64,000 nucleotides of DNA from Marinobacter psychrophilus (GTDB lineage Bacteria > Pseudomonadota > Gammaproteobacteria > Pseudomonadales > Oleiphilaceae), in assembly GCF_001043175.1 (NCBI RefSeq), contig NZ_CP011494.1, positions 2,046,001 through 2,110,000 of the forward strand, read 5' to 3'. The first letter of the stretch is position 1; the number at the start of each line of letters is the position of its first letter. This document shows, one piece after another, positions 37,251 to 46,768 of the stretch. The translations under genes were made by a program, and so were the position numbers. The notes beneath the pieces were generated by a model. The model did not search any database, was not told the DNA's origin, and saw only the letters and a list, made by a program, of their open reading frames with translations.

Positions 37251-37633
37251 GTCTATTGGATGTATTTACAGTAATTATGACGGCAAGCGGCTTATTTTTC
37301 TTTTTCGCTGGCAGTATCGGGATAGTGCGCTTCCCTGACGTATTCTGCCGTCTACACGCATTAACCAAAGTAGACAATCTGAGCTTGGGCTTAATTGTGT
37401 TTGGTGTATTGCCACAGGCTGCATCTATTTTCGATGCCTTGCAGATAATTATTATTTGGCTTTTGGTCATGGTGTCTGGCGCCGTAAGTTGCTATTTGGT
37501 TGCCAATCAAGCCGAAGAAGATTTGTCGACGGACACTGCCTTTCAACCAAACACTCTTAACAATGCACCTATGAGGCAATTAATTAAACCGATAAAAAAC
37601 TCATCAACAGGTAGCACGAACAATGGAATTTAA
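37247..37633 (+). CDS. mrpG: Mrp antiporter subunit G
   Basis: This 128-residue MnhG/MrpG homologue has three helices with the family segment GSIGIVRFPDVFCRLHALTK. The C-terminal 40 residues are polar and extend beyond the usual length. It overlaps mrpF upstream and the DUF4040 gene downstream. Confidence 0.88.
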   Translation: MSLLDVFTVIMTASGLFFFFAGSIGIVRFPDVFCRLHALTKVDNLSLGLIVFGVLPQAASIFDALQIIIIWLLVMVSGAVSCYLVANQAEEDLSTDTAFQPNTLNNAPMRQLIKPIKNSSTGSTNNGI

Positions 37634-37925
37634 TATTTTCATCGACGGATGCCTTGTTATAGGAATATTAATCCTCGCTTGTCTGTGCCTGGCGACTAAG
37701 AGCTTATTTACTGCCATTGTTTTGTTTGTCAGCTTAGGCTTACTGATCGCTATTGCCTGGGTGCGATTAAACGCGCCAGACCTGGCGATTGCCGAGGCTG
37801 CAATTGGCGCCGGATTAACCGGTGCCTTCTTGTTGGCAACCTGGCGACGGCTGCGCGTTGCACCCGCTAATGATGACGCGAACGCGCCCAAGAAGAGTGG
37901 GGGCGACAATGTTCAAAACTCCTGA
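37623..37925 (+). CDS. MrpA C-terminal/MbhD-like subunit (DUF4040)
   Basis: This 100-residue protein carries three helices and the segment IAWVRLNAPDLAIAEAAIGAGLTG, split here as NAPDLAIAEAAIGAG, which defines the MbhD-like domain normally fused to the C-terminus of MrpA. Here it is a stand-alone gene, so the MrpA polypeptide is divided in this operon. It overlaps mrpG by 11 bases and the mrpB gene by 17 bases. Confidence 0.82.
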   Translation: MEFNIFIDGCLVIGILILACLCLATKSLFTAIVLFVSLGLLIAIAWVRLNAPDLAIAEAAIGAGLTGAFLLATWRRLRVAPANDDANAPKKSGGDNVQNS

Positions 37926-38772
37926 TTTTAAAGAAAACAATCACGCAAATGAACTCCCTGTTGCGACTAGAATATTGTGTGCAATCGCGATTGGTGCTTT
38001 GGGTTTCGGCCTAATTTTTGCGCTGATACTGACTGACAATATTTCATCCTTACTACCTGAGTTAGTTCAGAAAAAGCTCACACAGAGTGGCGTCGAAAAT
38101 CCTGTAACAGCGGTATTACTAAACTTTCGAAGTTACGACACCTTGCTGGAAATTGGCGTATTGCTTACCGTCGCGGTTGCAATGTTGCCGAACTCACATT
38201 TTGACTCTGACGTTAATCCTGACATGCCTGGCAGTAATCGATCGGACGATCGCTTGGTGTCCATCGTTAATGACGCTCCTGTCAACCATCCACTCGAAGC
38301 ATTATTACGATGGCTGATACCGATGATCATTGTTATGGCAGGCTACATGCTTTGGACGGGTGCCGCTTTGCCCGGAGGAGCTTTTCAGTCAGGAGCATTA
38401 CTTGCCGGTGCAGGTGTGTTGGCTCAATTATCAGGGCGACTCCAGTTTTGTTTTACATCGACAGTGGCGAAATTATTGCTAACTATTGGTCTCATTACCT
38501 TCGTGATGGTAGCCGTTGGTGTTGCTACTACTACGGGGGTTATTTTGCAATATCCACTCGAATTAGCGGCGCCTCTCATTTTATTAATCGAAGGTGCAGC
38601 CACACTATCAATCGCCGCTATTCTACTACTGTCATATAACACCCTAGCGACTCAAAAATTCGAGAGTTCGTCTGAGCCCTCTGTGTTCGATAAACAGCCG
38701 TCAGCTTTGAGTAAGACCTCAGCGCCAAATGAGACTCTACAATCACAGACAACGGAAGGTCCAAAGCCATGA
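37909..38772 (+). CDS. mrpB: Mrp antiporter subunit B (MbhE-MnhB fusion)
   Basis: From ATG 37909 the protein has 287 residues; upstream codons lie within the previous gene. The N-terminal ~110 residues (ARILCAIAIGALGFGLIFAL, then VLLNFRSYDTLLEIGVLLTV) match the MbhE-like domain usually at the MrpA end. Residues ~125-240 match MnhB/MrpB (GYMLWTGAALPGGAFQSGAL). The last ~45 residues are Ser/Thr-rich and polar. It is thus a fusion that complements the DUF4040 gene to replace the MrpA tail. It overlaps mrpC by 4 bases. Confidence 0.82.
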   Translation: MFKTPDFKENNHANELPVATRILCAIAIGALGFGLIFALILTDNISSLLPELVQKKLTQSGVENPVTAVLLNFRSYDTLLEIGVLLTVAVAMLPNSHFDSDVNPDMPGSNRSDDRLVSIVNDAPVNHPLEALLRWLIPMIIVMAGYMLWTGAALPGGAFQSGALLAGAGVLAQLSGRLQFCFTSTVAKLLLTIGLITFVMVAVGVATTTGVILQYPLELAAPLILLIEGAATLSIAAILLLSYNTLATQKFESSSEPSVFDKQPSALSKTSAPNETLQSQTTEGPKP

Positions 38773-39065
38773 TTCAAGATTCACTTTATATTATGGCGAG
38801 TATCGGACTGTTTGGCATTGGTTTGTACGGGGTTATTGTTGCACCCCATATTCTTAAAAAGATACTCGCCATCAACATTATGAGCGTGGGTGTATTTATG
38901 TTGCTAGTGGTAAGTGCCAACAACATGAATAGCACACCAGACCCAGTGCTTCACGCCATGGTTTTAACCGGCATTGTCGTTGCTATCGCGGGCACTGCGT
39001 TGGCTTTATTGCTAGCGGTTAAAATTCATTCATTGAGCCCAGCCTCTGATAAGGATGGCCGTTAA
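38769..39065 (+). CDS. mrpC: Mrp antiporter subunit C (NuoK-like)
   Basis: This 98-residue protein has three helices and resembles NuoK: GLFGIGLYGVIVAPHILKKI, SVGVFMLLVVSAN and DPVLHAMVLTGIVVAIAGTA with its conserved DPxxHAxVLTxIV motif. It sits between mrpB and mrpD with overlapping ends, as in other Mrp operons. Confidence 0.9.
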   Translation: MIQDSLYIMASIGLFGIGLYGVIVAPHILKKILAINIMSVGVFMLLVVSANNMNSTPDPVLHAMVLTGIVVAIAGTALALLLAVKIHSLSPASDKDGR

Positions 39066-40591
39066 TGGACTCTTTGTTTAATCCAGACATACTGCTACCA
39101 ACGCTAGTGGGCTTGCCACTGATTGCGGCGATTCTGACAACGTTGTTGAAAGGTCCTGGCTTGCGTGCCTCGATCAGCATTGCAATGGCATTAATACAAT
39201 TAATCATTGTTGCCACCTTATTATTGTGGTTTTCCAACAATGGTACAAACCTGGAAACCCAATATCAGCGGTATTCCTTGGGGGGGTGGGGGGCGCCCTT
39301 GGGAATTGATCTGGCCATCGACGGTTTTTCCGCGCTGATGCTTGTGCTGACGGCAGTGCTTACCTTAGTACTCACTGTTTATAGTCGATATTACTTCTTT
39401 GAACCACATTCTCGACTGGATAAGACGGCCCGCTTCTGGCCATTGTGGTGGTTACTGATTATGGGTATCAATGCTCTGTTTTTATCAGGCGATATCTTCA
39501 ATATCTATGTCACACTTGAAATTGTTGGCCTGGCAGCAGTATCCCTGGTTGCGTTGGACGGTAGCCGCGCCGCATTGACAGCCGCCCTGCGCTATCTTTT
39601 AGTTGGGTTGTTGGGTTCTTTGTGCTACTTGCTTGCCGTCGTTTTATTATATCGAGCCTACGGTACTCTCGATCTCGCCCAACTCAATGCAATAGCAGAA
39701 CCGACGGTAATTACTTGGGCTGCACTTGCACTAATAACGACAGGCTTATTGCTAAAGACTGCTTTAGTACCCCTGCATTTCTGGTTACCTCTGGCCCATG
39801 GCAGTGCCCCCGCCCCGGTCAGTGCCATACTGTCGGCTTTAGTGGTCAAAACCTCATTTTACCTATTAGCTCGATTTTGGTTGGACACCCTCGCCCCCGC
39901 TGCCACAGATTATGGATTGCTTATGCTGGGAGTATTGGGCGCAGCGGCAATCCTTTGGGGCTCGATTCAGGCACTACGAGCAACGCGCTTAAAATTAATG
40001 GTGGCCTACTCCACAGTCGCTCAACTGGGCTATCTATTTTTACTTTTCCCTCTCTTCTCGCCTGACGAAGGCGCTCGTGGAGCTGGTTTAAGCGGTCCAG
40101 CGGTCAGCGCGGTCGGCTATTTTATAGTGGCTCATGCCTGTGCCAAGGCCGCTATGTTTCTAGCCGCTGGTAATATCATGCGTACGTTTGGTCACGACGA
40201 AATTGCTCGTTTACATGGCTTGGCCAAATATATGCCTTTGAGTTTATTTACCTTTGCGATTGCAGGAGCCAGCTTGATTGGCTTACCGCCCAGCGCCGGA
40301 TTTCTTTCAAAATGGTTACTGCTCAATGTGGCTATTGATACCGCTCAATGGTGGTGGGCAGTCATCATTTTAATGGGTGGATTGATGGCAGCCATGTATG
40401 TTTTCCGAGTGCTTAATAGTGCCTTTGTCAGCGTCGACGAAAACGCACAGATCGAGCCAAAAAACCTGCCGACCAACAAACTACCCACGATGATGTCTTT
40501 ATGTGCATTTTTGCTGGCCATGCTCACTGTCGTCTTAGGATTTAATGCCGAGCTGATTCTCGATCTTGTCACTGTTGGAGAAGACGTATGA
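39065..40591 (+). CDS. mrpD: Mrp antiporter subunit D
   Basis: This 508-residue proton-antiporter module is of the NuoL/M/N type. It has the helix-5 glutamate (NIYVTLEIVGLAAVSLVALD), the helix-7 lysine (LLLKTALVPLHFWLPLAHG) and a helix-8 lysine (SALVVKTSFYLLARF), all part of the proton path. It shares a TAATG junction with mrpC and overlaps the following gene by 4 bases. It is one of three such modules encoded in the operon. Confidence 0.9.
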   Translation: MDSLFNPDILLPTLVGLPLIAAILTTLLKGPGLRASISIAMALIQLIIVATLLLWFSNNGTNLETQYQRYSLGGWGAPLGIDLAIDGFSALMLVLTAVLTLVLTVYSRYYFFEPHSRLDKTARFWPLWWLLIMGINALFLSGDIFNIYVTLEIVGLAAVSLVALDGSRAALTAALRYLLVGLLGSLCYLLAVVLLYRAYGTLDLAQLNAIAEPTVITWAALALITTGLLLKTALVPLHFWLPLAHGSAPAPVSAILSALVVKTSFYLLARFWLDTLAPAATDYGLLMLGVLGAAAILWGSIQALRATRLKLMVAYSTVAQLGYLFLLFPLFSPDEGARGAGLSGPAVSAVGYFIVAHACAKAAMFLAAGNIMRTFGHDEIARLHGLAKYMPLSLFTFAIAGASLIGLPPSAGFLSKWLLLNVAIDTAQWWWAVIILMGGLMAAMYVFRVLNSAFVSVDENAQIEPKNLPTNKLPTMMSLCAFLLAMLTVVLGFNAELILDLVTVGEDV

Positions 40592-43500
40592 CCTGGCAAA
40601 ATACCCTGCCCTTGTTGATTGTGTTAAGCGCATTGGTTCCAGGAATAATTATTTTTCGAATCGATGAGAATCATCGAGGCTTGCGCACCTTATTTAATCT
40701 TGTAGCCGCACTTTCTTGTGTGATTTTGATCGGCGTGATGGTTTTTGGTGTTTCTCAAGGTGTCGTTTTCGAAACACGTTTACCCTTGCTGCCAGATATA
40801 GAATTGGTATTAAACGCCGACGCACTATCGCTGTTGTTTGTCAGCTTATCTGGTGTGCTCTGGCTTGTAACAACAATCTATGCCATTGGTTATCTCGAAA
40901 AATCACCCAATCGCAGCCGTTTTTTTGGTTTTTTCAGCCTCTGTGTCAGCGCAACCATCGGGGTTGCACTGGCTGGCAATTTAATCACCTTCCTGATTTT
41001 TTACGAATTACTTACGCTAACAACCTACCCATTAGTCGTGCATAAGGGCAACAGTGCATCACTCAAGGCCGGACGGACTTACTTGATCTACACCATGGTT
41101 GGCGGCGCACTCTTACTGGCCGGTGTTGTGTGGCTGACAGCTCTGGCAGGACCATTGGATTTTACGGTAACAGGTGTACTGAAGAATCTGCCCGGCTTAG
41201 ACCCACTCCATTTACAAATCATTTTTGGGTTACTCATTGCGGGTCTTGGTGTGAAAGCTGCTCTGGTACCTCTACACGGTTGGCTACCAGTGGCTATGGC
41301 GGCACCTGCACCTGTCAGTGCACTGCTGCATGCGGTTGCCGTGGTGAAAGCGGGAGCCTTCGGCATTGTACGCGTCGTTTATGATGTTTACGGTATTGAG
41401 TTTGCTAGAGATTTGGGGCTAACCATAGCATTGGCAGGCTTGGCTTCATTTACCATTGTTTATGGGTCGACCCGAGCTTTATTCCAGGATGACTTGAAAA
41501 AACGGCTCGCCTATTCGACGGTCAGTCAGGTCTCCTATATTGCACTGGGCACTGCGATTGCAGGCCCTATAGCCACTATTGGCGGTATCGTTCACCTAGT
41601 CCATCAGGGACTCATGAAAATTACCATGTTCTTCTGCGCCGGTAATCTCGCAGAGACCCTGGGCGTTCATAAAGTTAGCCAAATGGATGGTGCCGGCCAA
41701 CGTATGCCATGGACGATGATTGCCTTTAGTGTGGCTGCAATGAGCATGATAGGGGTACCACCCGCAGCCGGATTTGTATCCAAATGGTATCTGGGTGCGG
41801 GTGCATTGGAGGTGGAAAGTTACTGGATTATTGGCGTCTTGGTGATCAGCAGCCTGTTAAACGCGCTCTATTTTTTACCGATTCTCTATGCGGCCTGGTT
41901 TAAGCCTCAAGCAGGCCCCTGGCCTGCAGAGCAACCCAGAGGCTGGTTGGAAACACATTGGATGCTGCTGCTGCCACCGGTTATTACAGCGTGTTTTGCA
42001 CTCTTAGTGGGCGTGTTCGCAGGATCCCCTGTTAGCCCTCTTAGTTGGGCTAAGTTGATTGCTGCCCGGGAATATGGCGTCGAAGCCGTAGGAGAACTTC
42101 GAAACAGCAGCCTGTTAGTACCCATGTTGTGGTGGCTTATTGTTATTCCTCTAATCTCAGCCTTATTGCTGTTATCAAAACGCTTTCAACGATGGAGCCT
42201 ATGGTTGGTTCCGCTCGCTGCGGTACCGGCTTTGGTTGCGGCAGTCGTGCATCCTCAGGGTGAAAATTTCTTGCCCTGGTTATTTTTTGGTAGCGTTATC
42301 AGCCTGGATAATACCGGGCAGGTTTTTCTGTTGTTAGCAGCCGTACTGTGGCTAGTCGCTGGCCTATATGCCATCGATTATCTTCGAAATGACCCGCACA
42401 AGGTGCGTTTCTCGTTATTTTTGTTACTGGCCATGAGTGGTAATTTTGGTTTGATTCTGGCCCAGGACCTGTTTGGTTTTATCACTTTTTTCACCCTGAT
42501 GAGCCTGGCGGCTTATGGTTTAGTGATTCACTCCGGTACTGACGAAGCACGGCGGGCAGGTAAAACGTATATGCAATGGGCCATTATTGGCGAGGTTTTA
42601 CTGTTCGCTGGCATGACCGGTCTTGCTGTTAGTAATGAATATCAAAACCTGGGCAAACTCGATATTGTTTCGCAGCCTAGTTGGGTCATCGGCCTATTGC
42701 TGGCCGGATTCGGCGTGAAGGCAGGCGTATTTTCTCTGCACGTATGGTTACCGCGCGCGCACCCCGTCGCCCCTATACCAGCCAGTGCATTGCTCAGTGG
42801 CATTATGGTAAAGGCGGGTCTGCTGGGGTGGATTAAGTTTCTGCCATTGGGTGACGTTGCCTTCGTAAATTTTGGTGTTATTTTCATCACGCTCGGCTTA
42901 ACGGGAGCCTTTCTCGCTATTATCGCCGGTGTTGTGCAGCGCAATCCAAAAACACTGCTGGCATACTCAACGCTCAGTCAAATGGGTATTATCACGGCGG
43001 GCATAGGGGCAGGTTTGATGGCACCCCAACTTTGGCCGGTGTTGTTACCCGCAATCGTATTGTATGCCATGCATCATGGCCTGGCTAAAGGTGCCCTGTT
43101 TTTAAGCGTAGGCTTTAGCCAACACCTGTCGCATAAACGTTACGGTCCGTTTATCTGGCTCGGTATTTTATTACCGGCCCTCGCGCTGGCTGGACTCCCC
43201 TTCACTAGCGGGGCGTTGGCAAAAGCAGCTCTCAAAGTATCGGTTACCGATATCAGTTGGTTAGCGACTGCATTGCCGATTACGGCAATAGGCACTACGT
43301 TTTTAGTACTCCGATTTATGAGCTTAATGCGAGATGCCAGCGCAAAGGCAGAGAAAGACTCTCAGCTTAGTTGGGCAGCTGGCGCAGCTTATACCCTCAT
43401 ACTTCTGTTATCGCTTGGTATCTTATACACGTTGCCGCAAGCACAAGGTTTCTTGCCAGCTCTGTTTACAGGGAGTGTGCTGTGGAGTGCGCTGTGGCCA

Positions 43501-43809
43501 TTTATCTTAGGACTGACTTTGTACTTTGGATTCCACCGCTATGTAGCACGCTTAAAACCTGTACCCGCGGGAGACCTTGTGATTATTTTTGAAGTACTTG
43601 CTGACTACGGGAAACGGTTTTTCTCTCATGCAGGTCAAATACTAAGCAGTCGCCACTACGCCGTGAATAATTATTTGCACACTCGCCGGGCTCACCCACT
43701 TTGGTCAAAAAAGTTTCCTTTATCCGGCGGATCAATCAACATGGCGCATCCTGGCCTTATTTTTATCGTGATTTTATTGATTACGACAGGCTTATTGGCA
43801 TTTGGTTAA
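40588..43809 (+). CDS. Double antiporter-module subunit (MrpA-like, two NuoL/M domains)
   Basis: This 1073-residue membrane protein holds two complete NuoL/M-type antiporter modules. The first (about 1-490) has Glu140 in LIFYELLTLTTYP, Lys223 in GLGVKAALVPLHGWLP and VVKAGAFGI. The second (about 510-1000) has Lys711 in GFGVKAGVFSLHVWLP and IMVKAGLLGWI, but Thr636 (FITFFTLMSLAAYG) replaces the helix-5 Glu, so its proton entry may be impaired or altered. The MbhD/E-like tail of ordinary MrpA is absent and encoded upstream instead. With MrpD the complex would have three modules. It is the last gene of the operon. Confidence 0.85.
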   Translation: MTWQNTLPLLIVLSALVPGIIIFRIDENHRGLRTLFNLVAALSCVILIGVMVFGVSQGVVFETRLPLLPDIELVLNADALSLLFVSLSGVLWLVTTIYAIGYLEKSPNRSRFFGFFSLCVSATIGVALAGNLITFLIFYELLTLTTYPLVVHKGNSASLKAGRTYLIYTMVGGALLLAGVVWLTALAGPLDFTVTGVLKNLPGLDPLHLQIIFGLLIAGLGVKAALVPLHGWLPVAMAAPAPVSALLHAVAVVKAGAFGIVRVVYDVYGIEFARDLGLTIALAGLASFTIVYGSTRALFQDDLKKRLAYSTVSQVSYIALGTAIAGPIATIGGIVHLVHQGLMKITMFFCAGNLAETLGVHKVSQMDGAGQRMPWTMIAFSVAAMSMIGVPPAAGFVSKWYLGAGALEVESYWIIGVLVISSLLNALYFLPILYAAWFKPQAGPWPAEQPRGWLETHWMLLLPPVITACFALLVGVFAGSPVSPLSWAKLIAAREYGVEAVGELRNSSLLVPMLWWLIVIPLISALLLLSKRFQRWSLWLVPLAAVPALVAAVVHPQGENFLPWLFFGSVISLDNTGQVFLLLAAVLWLVAGLYAIDYLRNDPHKVRFSLFLLLAMSGNFGLILAQDLFGFITFFTLMSLAAYGLVIHSGTDEARRAGKTYMQWAIIGEVLLFAGMTGLAVSNEYQNLGKLDIVSQPSWVIGLLLAGFGVKAGVFSLHVWLPRAHPVAPIPASALLSGIMVKAGLLGWIKFLPLGDVAFVNFGVIFITLGLTGAFLAIIAGVVQRNPKTLLAYSTLSQMGIITAGIGAGLMAPQLWPVLLPAIVLYAMHHGLAKGALFLSVGFSQHLSHKRYGPFIWLGILLPALALAGLPFTSGALAKAALKVSVTDISWLATALPITAIGTTFLVLRFMSLMRDASAKAEKDSQLSWAAGAAYTLILLLSLGILYTLPQAQGFLPALFTGSVLWSALWPFILGLTLYFGFHRYVARLKPVPAGDLVIIFEVLADYGKRFFSHAGQILSSRHYAVNNYLHTRRAHPLWSKKFPLSGGSINMAHPGLIFIVILLITTGLLAFG

Positions 43810-43940
43810 TGGGTTAAATGGTTCCCGGCGCGTAACCAAATCTTCTGAGCGCACTTTTGCTCTCGTTACGCGGCTTGTTTCAGTCAGAACCTTGTCTGAC
43901 AACTCATGGGCATTCAGTTTCAATGATGGTGCTGTTTGCC

Positions 43941-45119
43941 CTAATCGTCCAGCACGTACCCATCGCGGCCGGCTTTCAGACCTGCCAGCGTTGCACCTAA
44001 GCCGATCGCGATAAGAAATCCGCCGGCGGCCTGCCAGCCGCCGGACACATCGCGCAGCACGCCAACCAGCAGCGGCCCAAAGGCTGCCATGATATACCCC
44101 AGGCTTTGCGCCATTCCGGACAGGCGCCCGGCGCCATCTGCGTCTCTTGCTCTTACCACCAGTAAGGTAAGCGCCAGACTAAAGCCGCCGCCCTGACCAA
44201 GACCCAACAGCACAACCCATAGCCACATCTGATTCATTGGCCCGTAAATACAGCCAGCAAGGCCAACGATGACCAGCAACATCATCAGAGAAATCATCGC
44301 TCGCTGATCGCGCATTTGACTCGCAATTAAAGGCGCTGCGATGGCGCTAACCACTTGCATTAAAATAGACGCTGACAGCGCCAGGCCGGCTTCAACGGCG
44401 CTGATGCCGCGGTCTTGTAAAATGGTTGGCAGCCAGCCAAATACGGTATACGCCAATGACGACTGCAAACCCATATAAAGAGCTATTTGCCACGCCAGTC
44501 GATCACGGTATATGGATTTTCCACGGAGTTTTCTCGGTTTGACGCCTAGCTTTTTATCACTTAACTGAACCCACCAGGCCACAAGGGCGATAACGGCAGG
44601 CGCCAGCCAGAAAGCCAGTGCCGGACGCCATTGCTGATGAAACAGTTCTCTCAGAGGTTCTGTTGTGCCCGCCGCAATGGCGGCACCTGAGCAGAGTGCC
44701 GCGGTATAGATGCCCGTCATTAAACTCGCGTGGTTGGGGAAATCGCGTTTCACAATACCCGGCAGTAACACACCCATAATACCGATACAGCCCCCGGCTA
44801 TGGCTGTACCGGCAAACAGACCCGCCAAGCCAGAATAGGGCCGCACGAGCAGTGCCAGTGCTAACACAGCCAGAACAACCAGAACCGTTCTTTCAATACC
44901 CAGGCGGCTTGCCAACTTAGGCGCCAGCGGTGCAGCCAGCCCCAAAAAAAGTACTGGAAGCGTCGTCAGAATGCCGAGTGCTGTAGACGACAGAGTGAAG
45001 CTGTTGCCGATCGTGCGCAGCATAGGGCCGATACTGCTAAGGGCTGGACGCAGATTAAGGGCGACCAGCATCAAACCAATAAAAGCCTGGATGGCTTGCC
45101 GGGTTTCGAGTTTGCTCAT
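43941..45119 (-). CDS. MFS transporter, CynX/NimT type
   Basis: This 392-residue protein has 12 predicted helices of the major facilitator superfamily. LALNLRPALSSIGPMLRTIG at the N-terminus, the helix-4 region GCIGIMGVLLPGIVKRDFP and GQGGGFSLALTLLVVRA match the CynX/NimT (YeaN) group, whose members move cyanate, nitroimidazole or small aromatic compounds. The substrate here is unknown. It converges on the mrp operon and is followed on the same strand by no partner. About 130 bases of intergenic DNA separate it from the mrp stop. Confidence 0.85.
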   Translation of the reverse strand: MSKLETRQAIQAFIGLMLVALNLRPALSSIGPMLRTIGNSFTLSSTALGILTTLPVLFLGLAAPLAPKLASRLGIERTVLVVLAVLALALLVRPYSGLAGLFAGTAIAGGCIGIMGVLLPGIVKRDFPNHASLMTGIYTAALCSGAAIAAGTTEPLRELFHQQWRPALAFWLAPAVIALVAWWVQLSDKKLGVKPRKLRGKSIYRDRLAWQIALYMGLQSSLAYTVFGWLPTILQDRGISAVEAGLALSASILMQVVSAIAAPLIASQMRDQRAMISLMMLLVIVGLAGCIYGPMNQMWLWVVLLGLGQGGGFSLALTLLVVRARDADGAGRLSGMAQSLGYIMAAFGPLLVGVLRDVSGGWQAAGGFLIAIGLGATLAGLKAGRDGYVLDD

Positions 45120-45156
45120 TGCAGTAGGAGTCCAAGTCTAAGAAGTCGAAACTACA

Positions 45157-45729
45157 TTAAGTTTTTCTGGCAAAGTTTTGTAGTTGCGGGAAAAAACTCA
45201 GAAAGTGCTGTTCCAGACGAACGTCGTTAGCGCGAATTTCATCAATAATGCCGGCAAACTGATTGGGGAAACGAATGCGCTCGGCTACCCGGTCTAAAGC
45301 GTCGCCAACATTGTTCAGATTCTGGTAAGCACCGAACCAGTCATGGCGAACCATGTGGCGTGTAACTCTCACCATCGGTGCTGGCATCAGGTGTTCGTTA
45401 TGTTGAAGCTCCTGATACACACGATGCACAAATGCATCGCGTGACGCCGGGCTAAAACTCTGCCAGTGGCGCAGCAGGTAGTGATCGTAAAGTACATCGA
45501 GGGCCACCCCGGCAAAGCGCCTGCGTTGGGCCGAAAACAAACGTTTACTGGCGAGCACCTCGGCGTGGCTGTCCGTGAACACGTCAACGGCTATATGATG
45601 GCGAACGCCTTCCTGCACCTTGTCCGGTAACGCAGACAGGTCGACGCCGCGACAGAAGTCGCCGAGAATGCTTCCAACATGACACTCGGCAGAATCCGGA
45701 GCCAGAAAAACGTGGGCAAGATGGTTCAA
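45157..45729 (-). CDS. acpH: ACP phosphodiesterase (AcpH/DUF479)
   Basis: This 190-residue HD-like hydrolase matches AcpH, which removes phosphopantetheine from acyl carrier protein. Family segments are MNHLAHVFLAPDS, VGSILGDFCRGVDLSALPD and VRHHIAVDVFTDSH, with the conserved His and Asp residues that bind the metal. The length is as in E. coli AcpH (193 residues). It lies between an MFS gene and an esterase gene on the same strand. Confidence 0.88.
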   Translation of the reverse strand: MNHLAHVFLAPDSAECHVGSILGDFCRGVDLSALPDKVQEGVRHHIAVDVFTDSHAEVLASKRLFSAQRRRFAGVALDVLYDHYLLRHWQSFSPASRDAFVHRVYQELQHNEHLMPAPMVRVTRHMVRHDWFGAYQNLNNVGDALDRVAERIRFPNQFAGIIDEIRANDVRLEQHFLSFFPQLQNFARKT

Positions 45730-45786
45730 CGAAAGCGTCCTGTCGGGTTACTTATCAGTGTATGCCTCTAAGACTGCAAGTGGTCA

Positions 45787-46446
45787 TTACAGAGCGTATT
45801 TACGAATGAACTGGCCGATTTCCTGGATTTCCTCAAGGCACACGCTGTGTTCCATAGGAAAGGTCATATAGGCCGGCTGATAGCCCATGTCATTAAGTGC
45901 TTCCAAACTGCGGAGGCCCAGAGTTTCCGGAACCATCGGGTCAGAAGTTCCGTGATAGATATTGATGGGAATACCGGCGTTGGCCTGCGAAGGAACCACC
46001 GACTTTGCGGTGGCAAAATAAGTTGAAAGTGCCAGAATACCGGCCAGGCGCTTCGGATACGTAAGGCCTAATTCATAGGCAACCGCTCCACCCTGCGAGA
46101 AACCGGCAATCACGATGTTTTCGGAAGCGATGCCACGTTCTATCTCCCGATCCACCAACTTGCCGACAGCGCGGGCCGAAGTCATCAATTGCTCGGTATC
46201 GATGACACGATCAAGGTCCATTGCTTTGATGTCATACCAGGCCGGCATGGACATGCCGCCGTTGATCGTGATCGGCAGATTAGGCGCGTGTGGGAATATA
46301 AAGCGCACAGCGGCGTCGTCTGGTAAGCCGAGCTCGGGTACTACGGGTTCAAAATCGTGTCCATTGGCGCCCAGACCGTGCAGCCAGATGACGGCAGCCG
46401 TGGGGTTCGCTTGGGTTTCAATCTCAATAGTTTGAAGATCCTGCAC
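45787..46446 (-). CDS. Carboxylesterase of the phospholipase/carboxylesterase family
   Basis: This 219-residue alpha/beta hydrolase has the start AAVIWLHGLGANGHDFEPVV, the nucleophile elbow GFSQGGAVAYELGL with the catalytic Ser, an Asp in YHGTSDPMVPETLG and the His in FPMEHSVCLEEI. It matches the EstB/acyl-protein-thioesterase-like carboxylesterases of Pseudomonas. It should hydrolyse short acyl esters in the cytoplasm. The stretch 46447-46768 downstream of its start and before mksF shows no recognisable gene. Confidence 0.88.
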   Translation of the reverse strand: MQDLQTIEIETQANPTAAVIWLHGLGANGHDFEPVVPELGLPDDAAVRFIFPHAPNLPITINGGMSMPAWYDIKAMDLDRVIDTEQLMTSARAVGKLVDREIERGIASENIVIAGFSQGGAVAYELGLTYPKRLAGILALSTYFATAKSVVPSQANAGIPINIYHGTSDPMVPETLGLRSLEALNDMGYQPAYMTFPMEHSVCLEEIQEIGQFIRKYAL

Positions 46447-46768
46447 CTGATACCTCGTTTCTTCGAAAAAGACGTTGCCCGGATTAGCCCGGAGTGTTTT
46501 ATTTTACATGTGCATTCAACACACTCGAAACCTGCGAGGGCCCCGATGAGCGGCCGAAAATAAGTCAGTCTACGCTACCCTGCAATGGCAACCAGAGGCA
46601 AAGCCCGCGCCGTTATATGTTCCTGCATGATGGCACACTCCTGATTGGCCATAAACGCCAGAATACCGCGCACTTTCAGTGCCCAGGCCGGTTTCATGGT
46701 GAATCTGTGTCCAGACCCTATTGCGGGCGGCGCTGCGTTTGCTGCCCTGCAACAGAGTGGCAATAGCC
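46447..46768. other. non-coding gap, no gene recognised
   Basis: This 322-base gap between the esterase start and the mksF stop contains only short open frames with no family resemblance. It should hold the esterase promoter and the end of the mks transcript. There is no room for an MksG/JetD nuclease gene. Confidence 0.5.
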
